Position numbers and translations under genes: made by a program
Origin: Acidobacteriota bacterium
GTDB lineage: Bacteria; Acidobacteriota; Terriglobia; Terriglobales; Acidobacteriaceae
Assembly (NCBI GenBank): GCA_021805025.1
Contig: JAJZGF010000024.1
Location: forward strand, 1-33,387
Length of the DNA stretch: 33,387 nt
Direction of reading: 5' to 3'
In this document: piece after piece, positions 17,254 through 25,446 of the stretch
How positions within the stretch are numbered: position 1 is the stretch's first letter
How the letters are laid out: each line of letters begins with the position of its first letter
The notes under the pieces: generated by a model
Told to the model about the DNA's origin: nothing
The model's database searches: none
Seen by the model: only the letters and a program-made list of their open reading frames with translations

Positions 17254-17722
17254 TTACGCCCAGTAGCTCCGGTCGAGCGTCCTATATTGGATAGCCTCGG
17301 CCAGGTGCGCCACCGTCAGGCTCTCCGCACCCTCCAGATCGGCAATCGTCCGCGCCACCTTCAAAATCCGGTCGTGCGCCCGCGCCGTCAGCCCCTGCTG
17401 CTGCATCGCCCGCTCCAGCAACCGCTCCGCGTCCGGTCCCAGCTCGCAGTGCACGCGAATCTGCCGCGTCGTCATCTGCGCATTCGAGTAGATCTTCTCC
17501 CCATGCTTTTTGAACCGCTCCCGCGCCGTCAGGACCCGCGCGCGAATCTCGGCCGAACCCTCCGCCGCCGCTCCGCCGCGCAGCTCCTTGTATTGAACAG
17601 CCGGCACCTCGATGTGAATATCGATACGGTCCAGCAGCGGCCCTGAAATCTTCGCAATGTATCGCTGGATCACCGGCGGCGTACACTGGCACTCCCGCGA
17701 CTTGTCGTTGAAGTAGCCGCAC
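17254..17722 (-). pseudogene. comM: ComM/YifB 3' remnant (C-terminal about 156 codons)
   Basis: The minus-strand frame reads [17 protein letters not shown], then [20 protein letters not shown] and on to a normal end (TLDRSYWA, stop at 17254). This is the C-terminal part of the Mg-chelatase-like AAA+ protein ComM, including the sensor/arginine region and the C-terminal Mg_chelatase_C helices. Upstream of PCGYF the expected AMNPC is replaced by foreign sequence and the frame reaches a stop. The N-terminal part lies about 15 kb away at 32,848-33,321 in the same orientation. The Walker A and B region is in neither piece, so the gene is dead. In other bacteria ComM is a branch-migration helicase in natural transformation. 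Confidence 0.93.
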
Positions 17723-17753
17723 GGCTGCGGGTATCTTCATTGCTGAATCCCGC
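17723..17753 (+). repeat. 31-bp direct repeat, copy A, at the left island edge
   Basis: A 31-base sequence beginning GGCTGCGGGTATCTTC and ending GAATCCCGC, identical to copy B at 24,624-24,654 in the same orientation. It directly abuts the broken comM sequence. GCGGG and CCCGC near its ends can pair as a short stem. The next 18 bases after the two copies are also related (9 identities, 7 transitions), so the homologous unit is longer than the perfect part. Confidence 0.85.
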
Positions 17754-18246
17754 CTTTTCTATTTGCCAATCGTTTGTTCTCGAGCGACGTGACCTGAGAC
17801 CACGCTCGAGCCTGCGCGTCGTGTGCAACGCAACATGCTCATTCTTGTTAAAACTATGAAAAATAATAAGATAATTGTATATTCTGCTGCAATTCTCAAC
17901 GGCCTCTTGGCCTATATATGACGTGCGTGCAGACACTCAGCCGTCACTGGCCCAATGGGTGTCTCGGGGGACCTATCCTGGGTGGCGCGGTTCAGACAAA
18001 CAGGGGGTTCTGGTTTGTTGTGCCACCGCCCTGATTGATATTCCGCGGATTTTCCTTCGATTGAGCATGGATGCTGCTCACTCTCCGAGTCGCCGATCCT
18101 CCACGGCGAATGCAGCTTCCGCTTTGCCTCCGGGAGTTTCGTGCTACTTTTTCACAGACAAGATGACTTACGCACCCGCGCTGAGCCGCTTTTCCAGAAG
18201 GGGGAGGCGGAGTCTGCGCTTAAACTGTCTTAGACACTCTTATCTC
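17754..18246. other. Leader region of the Hsp70 operon: inverted repeat and possible promoter
   Basis: No convincing gene. CTCGAGCG (17779-17786) and CGCTCGAG (17803-17810) form a perfect 8-bp inverted repeat around a 16-base loop, with extra GTG/CAC pairing inside. A distinctly AT-rich stretch at 17,840-17,885 holds TTGTTA (17845-17850) and GATAAT (17870-17875), 19 bases apart, a plausible promoter reading towards the operon. The frame of the following gene stays open through here, but the translation looks non-coding (many Ser/Arg/Cys, no domain pattern). Confidence 0.4.
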
Positions 18247-21033
18247 ATGTCGCGCAAACAAAACCGGAGGAATAGTCCAGCGCCAAGCACAGCCGCCGAG
18301 GCGGCGGACACCGGGCTGTTGCCGCAAGAGATCGCGCGGGTGCGGGAGCAGATTGCTGGCCGGCATTCCAAGACCGCTCTGCAGCTTGCCAAGGATCTCT
18401 ACAAGCGCTCGGCGACGTCGGACTCGGAAGCTCTGCTGACCGATGCCTACAAGGCTCGCATCAACGATCTGCTCAAGCTGGGCATGACCGTGGAGGCCAA
18501 GACCCTGTTGGGGATCGTGCAGGAGCGGTTCCCCTCGGCGCTGCCGCGATTGACCGAACTCGGCCGGGAGATATCCGCGCAGGATGGCAAGTTGGAGGAG
18601 GTTGTCGCGCCGCTCGCCGATCCAGAACTCCCGGCGGGAGACCGCGAACTGATCGAAACCTTCCTCCGCCAGCGGATTCATGACCTGCCGGCATTGGCGG
18701 GGGTTTCATCCCTGCCACCGGAGCATTCCCTGCGCACGGCTGCATCGGCGCTGGCGGCTGCGTTCCAGGCCGTGACCAGCGGGCCGGTCGACGACGCGGT
18801 TCTGGCGCTGCCGGAGGTCTCACGGCGCAGCCCGCTGGCCCCGTGGAAGGCTCTGATCAGGGCGATTGGCTGTTACTATCGGCGCGAGGACGAAGAGTGC
18901 CACAGGTGGCTGCAGACGATTCCGATCGATTCTGTGCCCGCGCGCCTGCTTCCTGCATTCTCAGCGATGCTGAGGACCAAGCCCGTGTCCGGCGCGGAAG
19001 TCAAGCTCAGTCTGGCCGAAGAGAAGCTCGTCGGCCTGACCGCGGATCATGGCGCGGCTTTGCGCGCTGCCCTGACCAGCCTGGAAGATGCGCTGCATGA
19101 AAGGAAGCAGAAGCAGGTTCTGGATGCGGCGCGGAAAGCGATGGCGGCCAGCCAGCACTGCCGCCCCGAGGTGCGGGACCGACTGCGCCAGCACATCGCG
19201 GTGCGCGCCGATGCCCAGCAGGTCTCACGATTAGCTGTGGAATCCGCCATCGGAGGCGCTCCACGGGAGTGTGCTTACTACCTCCGGCTTCAGGCAATGG
19301 GGTTGGAAGAGCAGGGGCATGTGGATGCCCATGCGGAAGCGGCCTTGGCCTGGGCAGGTTTCCGCCGCGAGGCCATAAAGGAGAAATGGTTTGCCTCGGG
19401 CGGGCTGGAGGATGGCATCCTCTCACTGCACATGGGCCAGTTGATCGAGAAGGTGCCCGAGGAGCTCATCGATGAGATAAGGGCGGAGATGGGGAACTAC
19501 CGCAAGCCGCGCGATTGGGATAAGAACGACGGCCTGCCTTCTCCGGGAGCGCTGTATGAACGCGCCTGCAAGGCCGACCCCCATCCGGAGGCATTCCAGG
19601 CCTGGTTGAGCTGGGCGCGGAAGAACGAGTCTGGGGCGTTGGCCGACGAGGTTGCTGAGCAGTGGCGAAAGGCGCGGGCCACTGACATTCAACCGCTGCT
19701 TTACCTGATGGAATCGGCCGAGAAGCGCGCCGCATTCAAGAAGTCGCTGAAGTATCTGGAGGAAGCGGAGAATCTGGACCGGCTGAATCCCGAGGTGCGG
19801 CGAGACAAGCTGCGGCTGCTTCTATCCGCCGCCTTGCGCCATATGCAACAGCGCAAGACTCACTTGGCGCTGAAGGAAATTGAGCAGATTGAGACGATAC
19901 CCGAGGTGCGGCCGGGGGAAATTGCCTCGCTGGCCGCGGCGCTGCGTTGGTCCGCGGCCGCGGCGGACCGGGATAAGGCTGCCCAGGATGAGCAGGAGGC
20001 GCAACTGAATAGATTGATGGGAAGCGTGGCCGCGCATCTGCTGATCGTGTCTGTGGCAGGAAAGGCGGAGATGCTCTTTGCGGTCTCGTCGAAGGTGTTG
20101 AAGGCTGCCAAGATTCCCGCCGCCGAACTGCTGGCCGGCGTGGCCAAAGCCCGCGCACTGGGCGAGTGGGCAAGCATTCCCATCGAACTGCCGCGCGAAT
20201 GGATCGATCCACTGATGGCCTCGATGGAGCTGCCCAACTGCCCGGCGGATGCCGAGCAGATGCTGGTTGTTGGCGAGGCGGCCTTAGACGGCTATTCCGC
20301 GGAACTGGCTTATACCGTCTCGGTTGCCGGACTGGCCAAGGGCGGGGCGAACGCGGAGTTCCTCTTCCTGCGCGCCCGCTCGCTGCCGTCGTCGTCGGCC
20401 TCCGTCAGGCGCGAGGGCTGTTTGACGGCCTCTCTCGAACTCGCCCGGAGGGAGCGCAACACCGCACTGGCGGGCGGGATTCTGGATCATCTGAATGGGA
20501 TCAACTCCAGCCCAGGCAAGCGCTGGAGGCCGGGAAGCAATTTCGGAGACGATCCGGAGATTGCCAGCCGCGCCGTTCCCCCGCAGTTGCTTGGCAAGAT
20601 TCTGGAGGAAGAGCAGACGCTGAAGAAGTTTCCCGGCTACGGCTTCAATGAGGAGCCTAAGTATGCCGAGGATCTGAACGCTTCTCTTTGCGATTGCCCG
20701 AAGTGCCGGGCAAGGCGCGGGGAGACAGGCACGGGCGGCTACGAGTTTGTCGACGACGGCGACGAGGACGATTTCGAGGACGACGATTTCGCTCACCCCG
20801 GAGGCTTTGCCCTTTCGGAACTTCTCAAGGGACTTGGCAAGATGATGGGTCTTTCCGCTGCGAAGATCAAGGAACTGGAAAAGGCCAGGGCCAACGGAGA
20901 GGACCCAAAGACCGCTATGGACAGAATCCTGGGCGAGATATCTTTCGAGACGGGAGCGCCGGAAACGCCGAAGAGAAGAAAGACCGAAAAGTCCGCAAAG
21001 GTTCCACCGCCGGAGCAGGGCAGTTTGTTTTAG
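18247..21033 (+). CDS. Uncharacterised 928-aa helical-repeat protein, first gene of the Hsp70 operon
   Basis: I do not recognise the family. Apart from a basic, disordered N-terminus (MSRKQNRRN...) the protein is almost entirely alpha-helical, with Ala/Leu/Glu-rich segments of 30-40 residues that look like degenerate TPR-type solenoid repeats (for example around residues 35-110, 390-450 and 480-560). Near the C-terminus is CxCxxC (C815, C817, C820), then an acidic run (836-847, DDGDEDDFEDDD), a helical segment (ALSELLKGLGKMMGLSAAKIKELEKA) and a basic, Pro-rich end (QGSLF). The ATG at 18247 gives a sensible N-terminus but has no clear Shine-Dalgarno, so the start is uncertain. It lies 9 bases before the J-like gene. 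By position it may be the substrate-recruiting or target protein of the Hsp70; that is inference. Confidence 0.8.
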   Translation: MSRKQNRRNSPAPSTAAEAADTGLLPQEIARVREQIAGRHSKTALQLAKDLYKRSATSDSEALLTDAYKARINDLLKLGMTVEAKTLLGIVQERFPSALPRLTELGREISAQDGKLEEVVAPLADPELPAGDRELIETFLRQRIHDLPALAGVSSLPPEHSLRTAASALAAAFQAVTSGPVDDAVLALPEVSRRSPLAPWKALIRAIGCYYRREDEECHRWLQTIPIDSVPARLLPAFSAMLRTKPVSGAEVKLSLAEEKLVGLTADHGAALRAALTSLEDALHERKQKQVLDAARKAMAASQHCRPEVRDRLRQHIAVRADAQQVSRLAVESAIGGAPRECAYYLRLQAMGLEEQGHVDAHAEAALAWAGFRREAIKEKWFASGGLEDGILSLHMGQLIEKVPEELIDEIRAEMGNYRKPRDWDKNDGLPSPGALYERACKADPHPEAFQAWLSWARKNESGALADEVAEQWRKARATDIQPLLYLMESAEKRAAFKKSLKYLEEAENLDRLNPEVRRDKLRLLLSAALRHMQQRKTHLALKEIEQIETIPEVRPGEIASLAAALRWSAAAADRDKAAQDEQEAQLNRLMGSVAAHLLIVSVAGKAEMLFAVSSKVLKAAKIPAAELLAGVAKARALGEWASIPIELPREWIDPLMASMELPNCPADAEQMLVVGEAALDGYSAELAYTVSVAGLAKGGANAEFLFLRARSLPSSSASVRREGCLTASLELARRERNTALAGGILDHLNGINSSPGKRWRPGSNFGDDPEIASRAVPPQLLGKILEEEQTLKKFPGYGFNEEPKYAEDLNASLCDCPKCRARRGETGTGGYEFVDDGDEDDFEDDDFAHPGGFALSELLKGLGKMMGLSAAKIKELEKARANGEDPKTAMDRILGEISFETGAPETPKRRKTEKSAKVPPPEQGSLF

Positions 21034-21042
21034 GGAGAAACG

Positions 21043-21351
21043 ATGAACCAGAACGCGTTGCCGATTCCCGATCCCTATGACGTTCTGGGCCTTGTCCCCG
21101 GCGCCGATGACGAGCAGATTCGCGCCGCCTATCTGGCCAAACTCAAGCAGTTTCCGCCGGACAGGTCTCCGGCCGAGTTCGAGCAAGTTCGCGACGCGTA
21201 CGACCTTCTGCGCGACCGGCGCAGGCGTGCCCAACACACGCTGTTTTCGGTCAATCCGGAGGCGCCTCTGGAATCATTGGTGGATGGCAAGGACAATGAT
21301 CGACGATTCGCCGGCCCCGGCCCATGGCTGGCGGTACTGAAGGAAAGATAG
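21043..21351 (+). CDS. J-domain-like protein with PPD in place of HPD, 102 aa
   Basis: DPYDVLGLVPGADDEQIRAAYLAKL is a typical J-domain helix I/II region, and EFEQVRDAYDLLRD matches helix III. Between them the expected HPD reads P38-P39-D40 (QFPPDRSP), so the histidine needed to stimulate Hsp70 ATPase in canonical J-proteins is missing. A short tail of about 40 residues follows. AGGGAG lies 6-7 bases before the ATG, between the two genes. It is followed immediately (TAG then ATG) by the GrpE-like gene. It probably docks on or regulates the neighbouring Hsp70 in a non-canonical way. Confidence 0.85.
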   Translation: MNQNALPIPDPYDVLGLVPGADDEQIRAAYLAKLKQFPPDRSPAEFEQVRDAYDLLRDRRRRAQHTLFSVNPEAPLESLVDGKDNDRRFAGPGPWLAVLKER

Positions 21352-22185
21352 ATGGAGATGGAAGAAGATAATTCCTCCGCTGCGTTTTCGCCCCAGGAGC
21401 GGGAACGAATTGTACGCGGATTCGAGGCCTGGCTGGACCAATATCTTGACCGAGCGATGGCCGATGAGCCGGCGCCGCAAGGATTGACCGCCGGGCTACT
21501 GGCCGCGCTGGAGAACGGAGATCCGCTTCCACCTCTGGAGAGCGATCCGTCAGGCAGCGGCGGCTGCGACCTTTACTCCCTGTGGGCGGCCATGACCGCG
21601 CTGACGCAGGAGGTCAGACTGCAGGGCCGGACATTCAAGCAATTGAATGAAACCCTCAGCAAAAGCGCGCAGAGCCTGGAGACATCCGCCGCCGAAACAA
21701 GCGGCGGCGGGGACGCACCGTCTTGCGCCCAGCAGGCCGAAGCCCGGCCGGCCCGCAAGCAGGAGATTCACTTGCCCCTCAATATTCTGCTCGACCTGCG
21801 CGACCGGGTAGAGCGTGGCGGCAATACCGCGCGCAACGCTGCGGAGGAACTGACGCAAAAACGGTTGCCTACGTTGGCGCGCTGGCTGGGCGGTGGCGGA
21901 TACGCCGGCCACACCCAGGAGATTCTGGCCGCGCTCTCCCACGGCTACACCCTTACCCTGGACACGCTGGACGAGGCCCTGGTGGGCGCGGGCGTCAGCC
22001 GCATCGCTTGCCAGGGACAGATCTTCGATCCTCGGCGCATGACCGCTGTCGATATTGAGGAAACCAGCACCGTGGCCGAGGGAACGGTTGTCGAGGTCTA
22101 CCGTAACGGCTACGAATGGAACGGAGAAGTCCACCGCACGGCTCAGGTGAAGGTGGCGCGCACCCCCGAAAGGAAATCCGCATGA
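21352..22185 (+). CDS. GrpE-like nucleotide exchange factor
   Basis: A 277-aa protein. Its C-terminal 55 residues match the GrpE beta-head: FDPRRMTAVDIEE, then GTVVEVYRNGYEWNGEVHRTAQVKVAR. The centre has a helical/coiled segment (ALTQEVRLQGRTFKQLNETLSKS and LPLNILLDLRDRVERG) corresponding to the GrpE stalk. The first 70 residues are an extra domain (ERIVRGFEAWLDQYLDRA) not found in housekeeping GrpE, which is around 200 aa. The start follows the J-like stop without a gap, with AAGGAAAG upstream; ATG 21358 is an alternative. It overlaps the Hsp70 start by ATGA. It should promote ADP release from the operon's Hsp70. Confidence 0.85.
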   Translation: MEMEEDNSSAAFSPQERERIVRGFEAWLDQYLDRAMADEPAPQGLTAGLLAALENGDPLPPLESDPSGSGGCDLYSLWAAMTALTQEVRLQGRTFKQLNETLSKSAQSLETSAAETSGGGDAPSCAQQAEARPARKQEIHLPLNILLDLRDRVERGGNTARNAAEELTQKRLPTLARWLGGGGYAGHTQEILAALSHGYTLTLDTLDEALVGAGVSRIACQGQIFDPRRMTAVDIEETSTVAEGTVVEVYRNGYEWNGEVHRTAQVKVARTPERKSA

Positions 22186-24050
22186 GCGATTCGAACGAAC
22201 TGATTGTGGGCATCGATCTGGGTACCACCAACTCCGAGATAGCGGCCTTCGTCGATGGCAAGGTAACCATTCTCGGCTCCCTCAGCAAGAACATGCTGCC
22301 ATCGGTGGTGGGCCTTTCCCCGTCAGGAGAGCTGCTGGTGGGTGAGGCGGCGCGCAATCAGTCAGCGCTTTATCCCGAACGCACCGTGCGCAGCATCAAG
22401 CGCAAGATGGGCAGTAGCGAGACCGTTACGCTGGGAGACCGCGAGTTCACGCCGCCGGAGATCTCGGCGCTGATTCTGCGCGAGCTAGCCTCCTGGGCCA
22501 GCCAGCAACTCGGCCGCCCCGTGGCCAAGGCGGTCATTACCGTTCCCGCCTATTTCTCCGATGCTCAGCGCCAGGCCACGCGCGAGGCCACCACACTGGC
22601 AGGCCTTGAGGCCATCCGAATTCTGAACGAGCCGACAGCCGCAAGCCTGGCCTATGGAGAAGGGAGCCGTCATACCGCCATGGTCTACGACCTGGGTGGA
22701 GGCACCTTCGACGTCTCCATCGTCTCGCTCGAGGGCGACATCACCGAGGTGCTGGCCAGCCATGGCAACAATCGCCTGGGCGGGGACGACTTCAACGATC
22801 TGCTGGCCGAGCATCTGCTCGCTGCATTTCAGTCCCAGCACGGAATCGATCTGCGCAGCGGCCATCCCGTGGCCCGCGCCCGCATCTGGTGGGCCGCCGA
22901 GGAGGCCAAGCGCCGCTTGAGCTTCGATCCCGAGGTGACGGTGCGCGAAGAAGCGCTGGCCACCGTCGATGGAAAACCGCTGCACCTGGAACTGGAGATC
23001 ACCCGCGAGGAGTACGAGGACATGATCCGTCCCCTCGTCGGGCAGACGCTGGAGCACATGTCCAAGGCCCTCGGCGACGCCGGCAAAAGCCCCTCAGAGC
23101 TGGATGCGATCCTTCTAGTTGGTGGCTCCACGCGCACCCCGTTGGTCGCGCGCATGATCGAGGAGCGCACTGGCCTGACCCCGCGGGAAGAGATCCATCC
23201 CGACCTGTGCGTGGCCCTGGGCGCGGGCGTGATGGCCTCGCGGCTCGCCGGTCACGAAGTGGAACGGGTGCTGGTCGATGTAACTCCGTACTCCTTCGGC
23301 GTCTCCTTCCTCGGCGAGCGGGGCGGCGTTTCCTATCCCCACTGTTACAAGCCGATCATCCGCCGCAACACCCCTCTGCCGGTCACCCGCACCGAGCGGT
23401 TCTACACCAGTCATCCCTATCAGGAAGAGGTCGATGTCCGCGTCTATGAAGGCGAGGACGAGGATGCGCTGCGCAATATCCTGATCGGCGATTATCGCGT
23501 AACAGGCCTGACTCCGATGCGCGATTTCAACGAGGTGCTCTGCCGCATGAGCCTGGATCTGGACGGCATCCTCAACGTCACCTCGATCGAGAAGAAGTCT
23601 GGATTGTCCAAGCACATCACCGTCGCCCGCGCTCTGGAAGAACGCAGTGAAGCCGAGATTGCTGCCTCCCGCAATCGTCTCGAAGCCCTCTATGCCACCC
23701 GCCAGGACGATGATCTCGACGAAGAGAGCGACGACTTCGATGAGAAGAACGGCAATTTCGACGACGAAGATGCGCCTCAGATCGAAGGCGAGACCGATTT
23801 CACCATCTATCCCACGCCGAAAGACGCGCCTGTGGCCGGGGATGATTGGAGCGTGGCCGAGGACGAGGGCCGCAAGATGATCGAACGCTCCCGCCTTTTG
23901 CTCGATAAGATCCACGAGGAAGACCGCGAGGAAGCCATCGACCTGAATCAGGCCATCGAATCCGCAATCGAGAGCCGCGATGGGGCCGCACTCAAGCAGG
24001 CCGTTCGCGAGCTGCGCGAGATGCTGTTCTTTGTCGAGGGCTGCGCATGA
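22182..24050 (+). CDS. Island-borne Hsp70 chaperone, 622 aa
   Basis: A complete Hsp70. The ATPase domain has GIDLGTTNS (10-18), [39 protein letters not shown] and LLVGGSTRTP. The linker reads VLVDVTPYSFGVS, followed by a beta substrate-binding domain with an insertion-rich front (GERGGVSYPHCYKP). After it comes an acidic, probably flexible stretch (about 509-537, Asp/Glu-rich) and a short helical lid (EEAIDLNQAIESAIESRDGAALKQA). It is closer to HscA/DnaK-like proteins than to truncated HscC types, but it is clearly distinct from the window's HscA. The ATG at 22182 overlaps the GrpE-like stop, and its own stop overlaps the next start. Cytoplasmic. Confidence 0.93.
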   Translation: MSDSNELIVGIDLGTTNSEIAAFVDGKVTILGSLSKNMLPSVVGLSPSGELLVGEAARNQSALYPERTVRSIKRKMGSSETVTLGDREFTPPEISALILRELASWASQQLGRPVAKAVITVPAYFSDAQRQATREATTLAGLEAIRILNEPTAASLAYGEGSRHTAMVYDLGGGTFDVSIVSLEGDITEVLASHGNNRLGGDDFNDLLAEHLLAAFQSQHGIDLRSGHPVARARIWWAAEEAKRRLSFDPEVTVREEALATVDGKPLHLELEITREEYEDMIRPLVGQTLEHMSKALGDAGKSPSELDAILLVGGSTRTPLVARMIEERTGLTPREEIHPDLCVALGAGVMASRLAGHEVERVLVDVTPYSFGVSFLGERGGVSYPHCYKPIIRRNTPLPVTRTERFYTSHPYQEEVDVRVYEGEDEDALRNILIGDYRVTGLTPMRDFNEVLCRMSLDLDGILNVTSIEKKSGLSKHITVARALEERSEAEIAASRNRLEALYATRQDDDLDEESDDFDEKNGNFDDEDAPQIEGETDFTIYPTPKDAPVAGDDWSVAEDEGRKMIERSRLLLDKIHEEDREEAIDLNQAIESAIESRDGAALKQAVRELREMLFFVEGCA

Positions 24051-24343
24051 AGGACGATCTTTGCAGCCCGGCCGGCTGCCCAGTCTGCCGGGCTCGTTTT
24101 CGCGGTTCGCCCCGGTGCTCGCGTTGCGGCGCAGACCTCACCGCGCTGATGCTGCTGGCGGCTCACGCCTACGTCCTGCGTCAGGCCGCCCGGCAATCGT
24201 TGAGGCAAAGCGATTACCAAGCGGCCATGGCCTCCGCGCACGCCGCACAGCGGTTGCATTCCACTGCGGAAGGCATTCTTCTCAGCGTTCTCTCGACCGC
24301 GACGGCCAGCCCGCTTTCCGGACCACATCAAAAACCAGCCTGA
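24047..24343 (+). CDS. Zinc-ribbon plus helical protein, 98 aa, last gene of the Hsp70 operon
   Basis: The ATG overlaps the Hsp70 stop (ATGA). Residues 11-27 form a zinc ribbon, CPVC ... CSRC, followed by GADLTALMLLAA; an extra cysteine is at 6. The rest is helical (AYVLRQAARQSLRQSDYQAAMASAHAAQRLH), which resembles one TPR unit, and the last 12 residues look disordered. I do not recognise a named family. The coupling to Hsp70 and the helical-repeat character shared with the 928-aa protein suggest a small adaptor. No promoter of its own is visible. Confidence 0.75.
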   Translation: MKDDLCSPAGCPVCRARFRGSPRCSRCGADLTALMLLAAHAYVLRQAARQSLRQSDYQAAMASAHAAQRLHSTAEGILLSVLSTATASPLSGPHQKPA

Positions 24344-24796
24344 AACCTTGCCGATCCTCGCTGCCCATATCCGCGTGAGGCAAGACTGCGGAGTGGGCTC
24401 TTCGTGGACAAAAACGATGCTCACTGTGCCTTGCGCAGGAGCAGGGTAGGCGCGCCCGAGACGGGGCCAACTGCATTGAAATCCGCTGCTTATTGCCCTC
24501 TTCTAAGGATTAGACCCATAAGTCGGCATGGCGACTTAGATTCCTCATTCAACCTTTGATTTGTGCGAGTTAGACGGCAGCGAAGATGGTGTGGTCAGGG
24601 CGCCACAGCCAAAGGTACCACAGGGCTGCGGGTATCTTCATTGCTGAATCCCGCTTGATTTACCTACCGATTCGTCCTGCAACGGAATGGAAGCACGGTC
24701 AATAGCGATTTTGCGCTCCTGGTCTGGAAGTTCTTCTGCGCTTGTACGAAAATCCAACCAGCGCAGCATTATCAGCAGGTATTGAAGGGGTGTTAC
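24344..24796. other. 453-base intergenic region with hairpin and repeat copy B
   Basis: No supported gene. TAAGTCG-GCATGG-CGACTTA (24519-24538) is a perfect 7-bp hairpin without a U-tract. Copy B of the 31-bp repeat follows at 24,624-24,654. It marks the right end of the GC-rich Hsp70 module; the sequence beyond looks different in composition. Confidence 0.5.
24624..24654 (+). repeat. 31-bp direct repeat, copy B
   Basis: Identical over 31 bases to copy A at 17,723-17,753, same orientation. The two copies bracket 6.9 kb containing only the Hsp70 operon. I saw no inverted copy elsewhere in the window, which argues against simple transposon terminal inverted repeats. Confidence 0.85.
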
Positions 24797-25369
24797 ATGG
24801 GTTTCTCAAGGCGATTTTTTCTCGGGCTCGAAGAACGGAGCGAGGATCGACCGCCGATCGCGGTCACGATCGGTTTACTTGGGCTGGGTGTCTTCCTCGT
24901 GATCCGATCTCTCGTCCTCAGCCCAGGGTTGAGTTACAGCCTGATCATCCTCACGCCCGACGTTCAAGACGCAAGAGTAGTCGAGCCGGATTCAAAACAG
25001 ATCATAATCGATTCGTTGACCGCGGATGGTGTAGATGTGTCCGACACCCGGGTAGCTCGAGACATCGAAAATCTTGCCGACGCTATCCGGACCCTCAATG
25101 CGGCTACCCGGGCTGTCGACGCGGCATGGCCCAACCTGGTCCGGAGCCTTGACTCAGTACTTGCGCATTCCCGGCCGCGCGGGCACCGGGAGAGTATTCT
25201 CGACGCCGTCGCGCGGGATGCCAGATTATCATCATCGGCCTTTCGGAGACGCCAGGCAGAGCACTCGGAGAACAAATCAGCAGTCGCCGCCCCCGGCTTG
25301 TTCGAGGCGCTCCGGACAGAGGCGATCCAAGAATACAAGGAGCTGCAGACGAATGGCTCTGAAAGCTGA
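24797..25369 (+). CDS. Hypothetical single-pass membrane protein, 190 aa
   Basis: GAAGGGG lies 6 bases before the ATG at 24797. After a basic/aromatic N-terminus (MGFSRRFFLGLEER) there is one strong membrane segment at about residues 19-41 (PPIAVTIGLLGLGVFLVIRS). The remainder is hydrophilic and mostly helical (VARDIENLADAIRTLNAATRAVDAAW), ending in a charged tail. I do not recognise it. A cytoplasmic N-terminus and an outside or periplasmic C-terminal domain are suggested by the charges. It starts 142 bases after repeat copy B and may be accessory cargo. Confidence 0.55.
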   Translation: MGFSRRFFLGLEERSEDRPPIAVTIGLLGLGVFLVIRSLVLSPGLSYSLIILTPDVQDARVVEPDSKQIIIDSLTADGVDVSDTRVARDIENLADAIRTLNAATRAVDAAWPNLVRSLDSVLAHSRPRGHRESILDAVARDARLSSSAFRRRQAEHSENKSAVAAPGLFEALRTEAIQEYKELQTNGSES

Positions 25370-25446
25370 ATCCAGTCCCGGCCTCGGCAGGATCAGACGC
25401 GCAGGCCCTTATGCGTAGGTTGCAGAAATGAAAATTAGGCGGAGCT

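Noticed and set aside
17282-17740. A 152-codon minus-strand frame starting in repeat copy A and overlapping the comM remnant
   Set aside because: It is an out-of-frame reading of the comM 3' part; its Gly/Ala/Arg-rich translation has no domain pattern, while the overlapping frame is clear ComM.
17723-17753. Repeat copy A as surviving comM sequence (GCAATGAA resembles the AMN codons)
   Set aside because: The same 31 bases recur at 24,624 without comM context and the comM reading frame is broken there, so the short resemblance is probably chance.
17875-18246. N-terminal extension of the 928-aa protein to an upstream start
   Set aside because: The extra 124 residues look non-coding and overlap the AT-rich promoter-like stretch; no ribosome binding site supports it.
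17723-24654. Repeat copies A and B as terminal inverted repeats of a transposon
   Set aside because: They are in direct, not inverted, orientation, and I found no inverted copy in the window.
24742-25152. A 136-codon frame overlapping the small membrane protein
   Set aside because: It starts with TTG without a ribosome binding site and has Arg/Pro/Cys-rich low-information translation; the ATG at 24,797 in the other frame has a good Shine-Dalgarno and a membrane segment.
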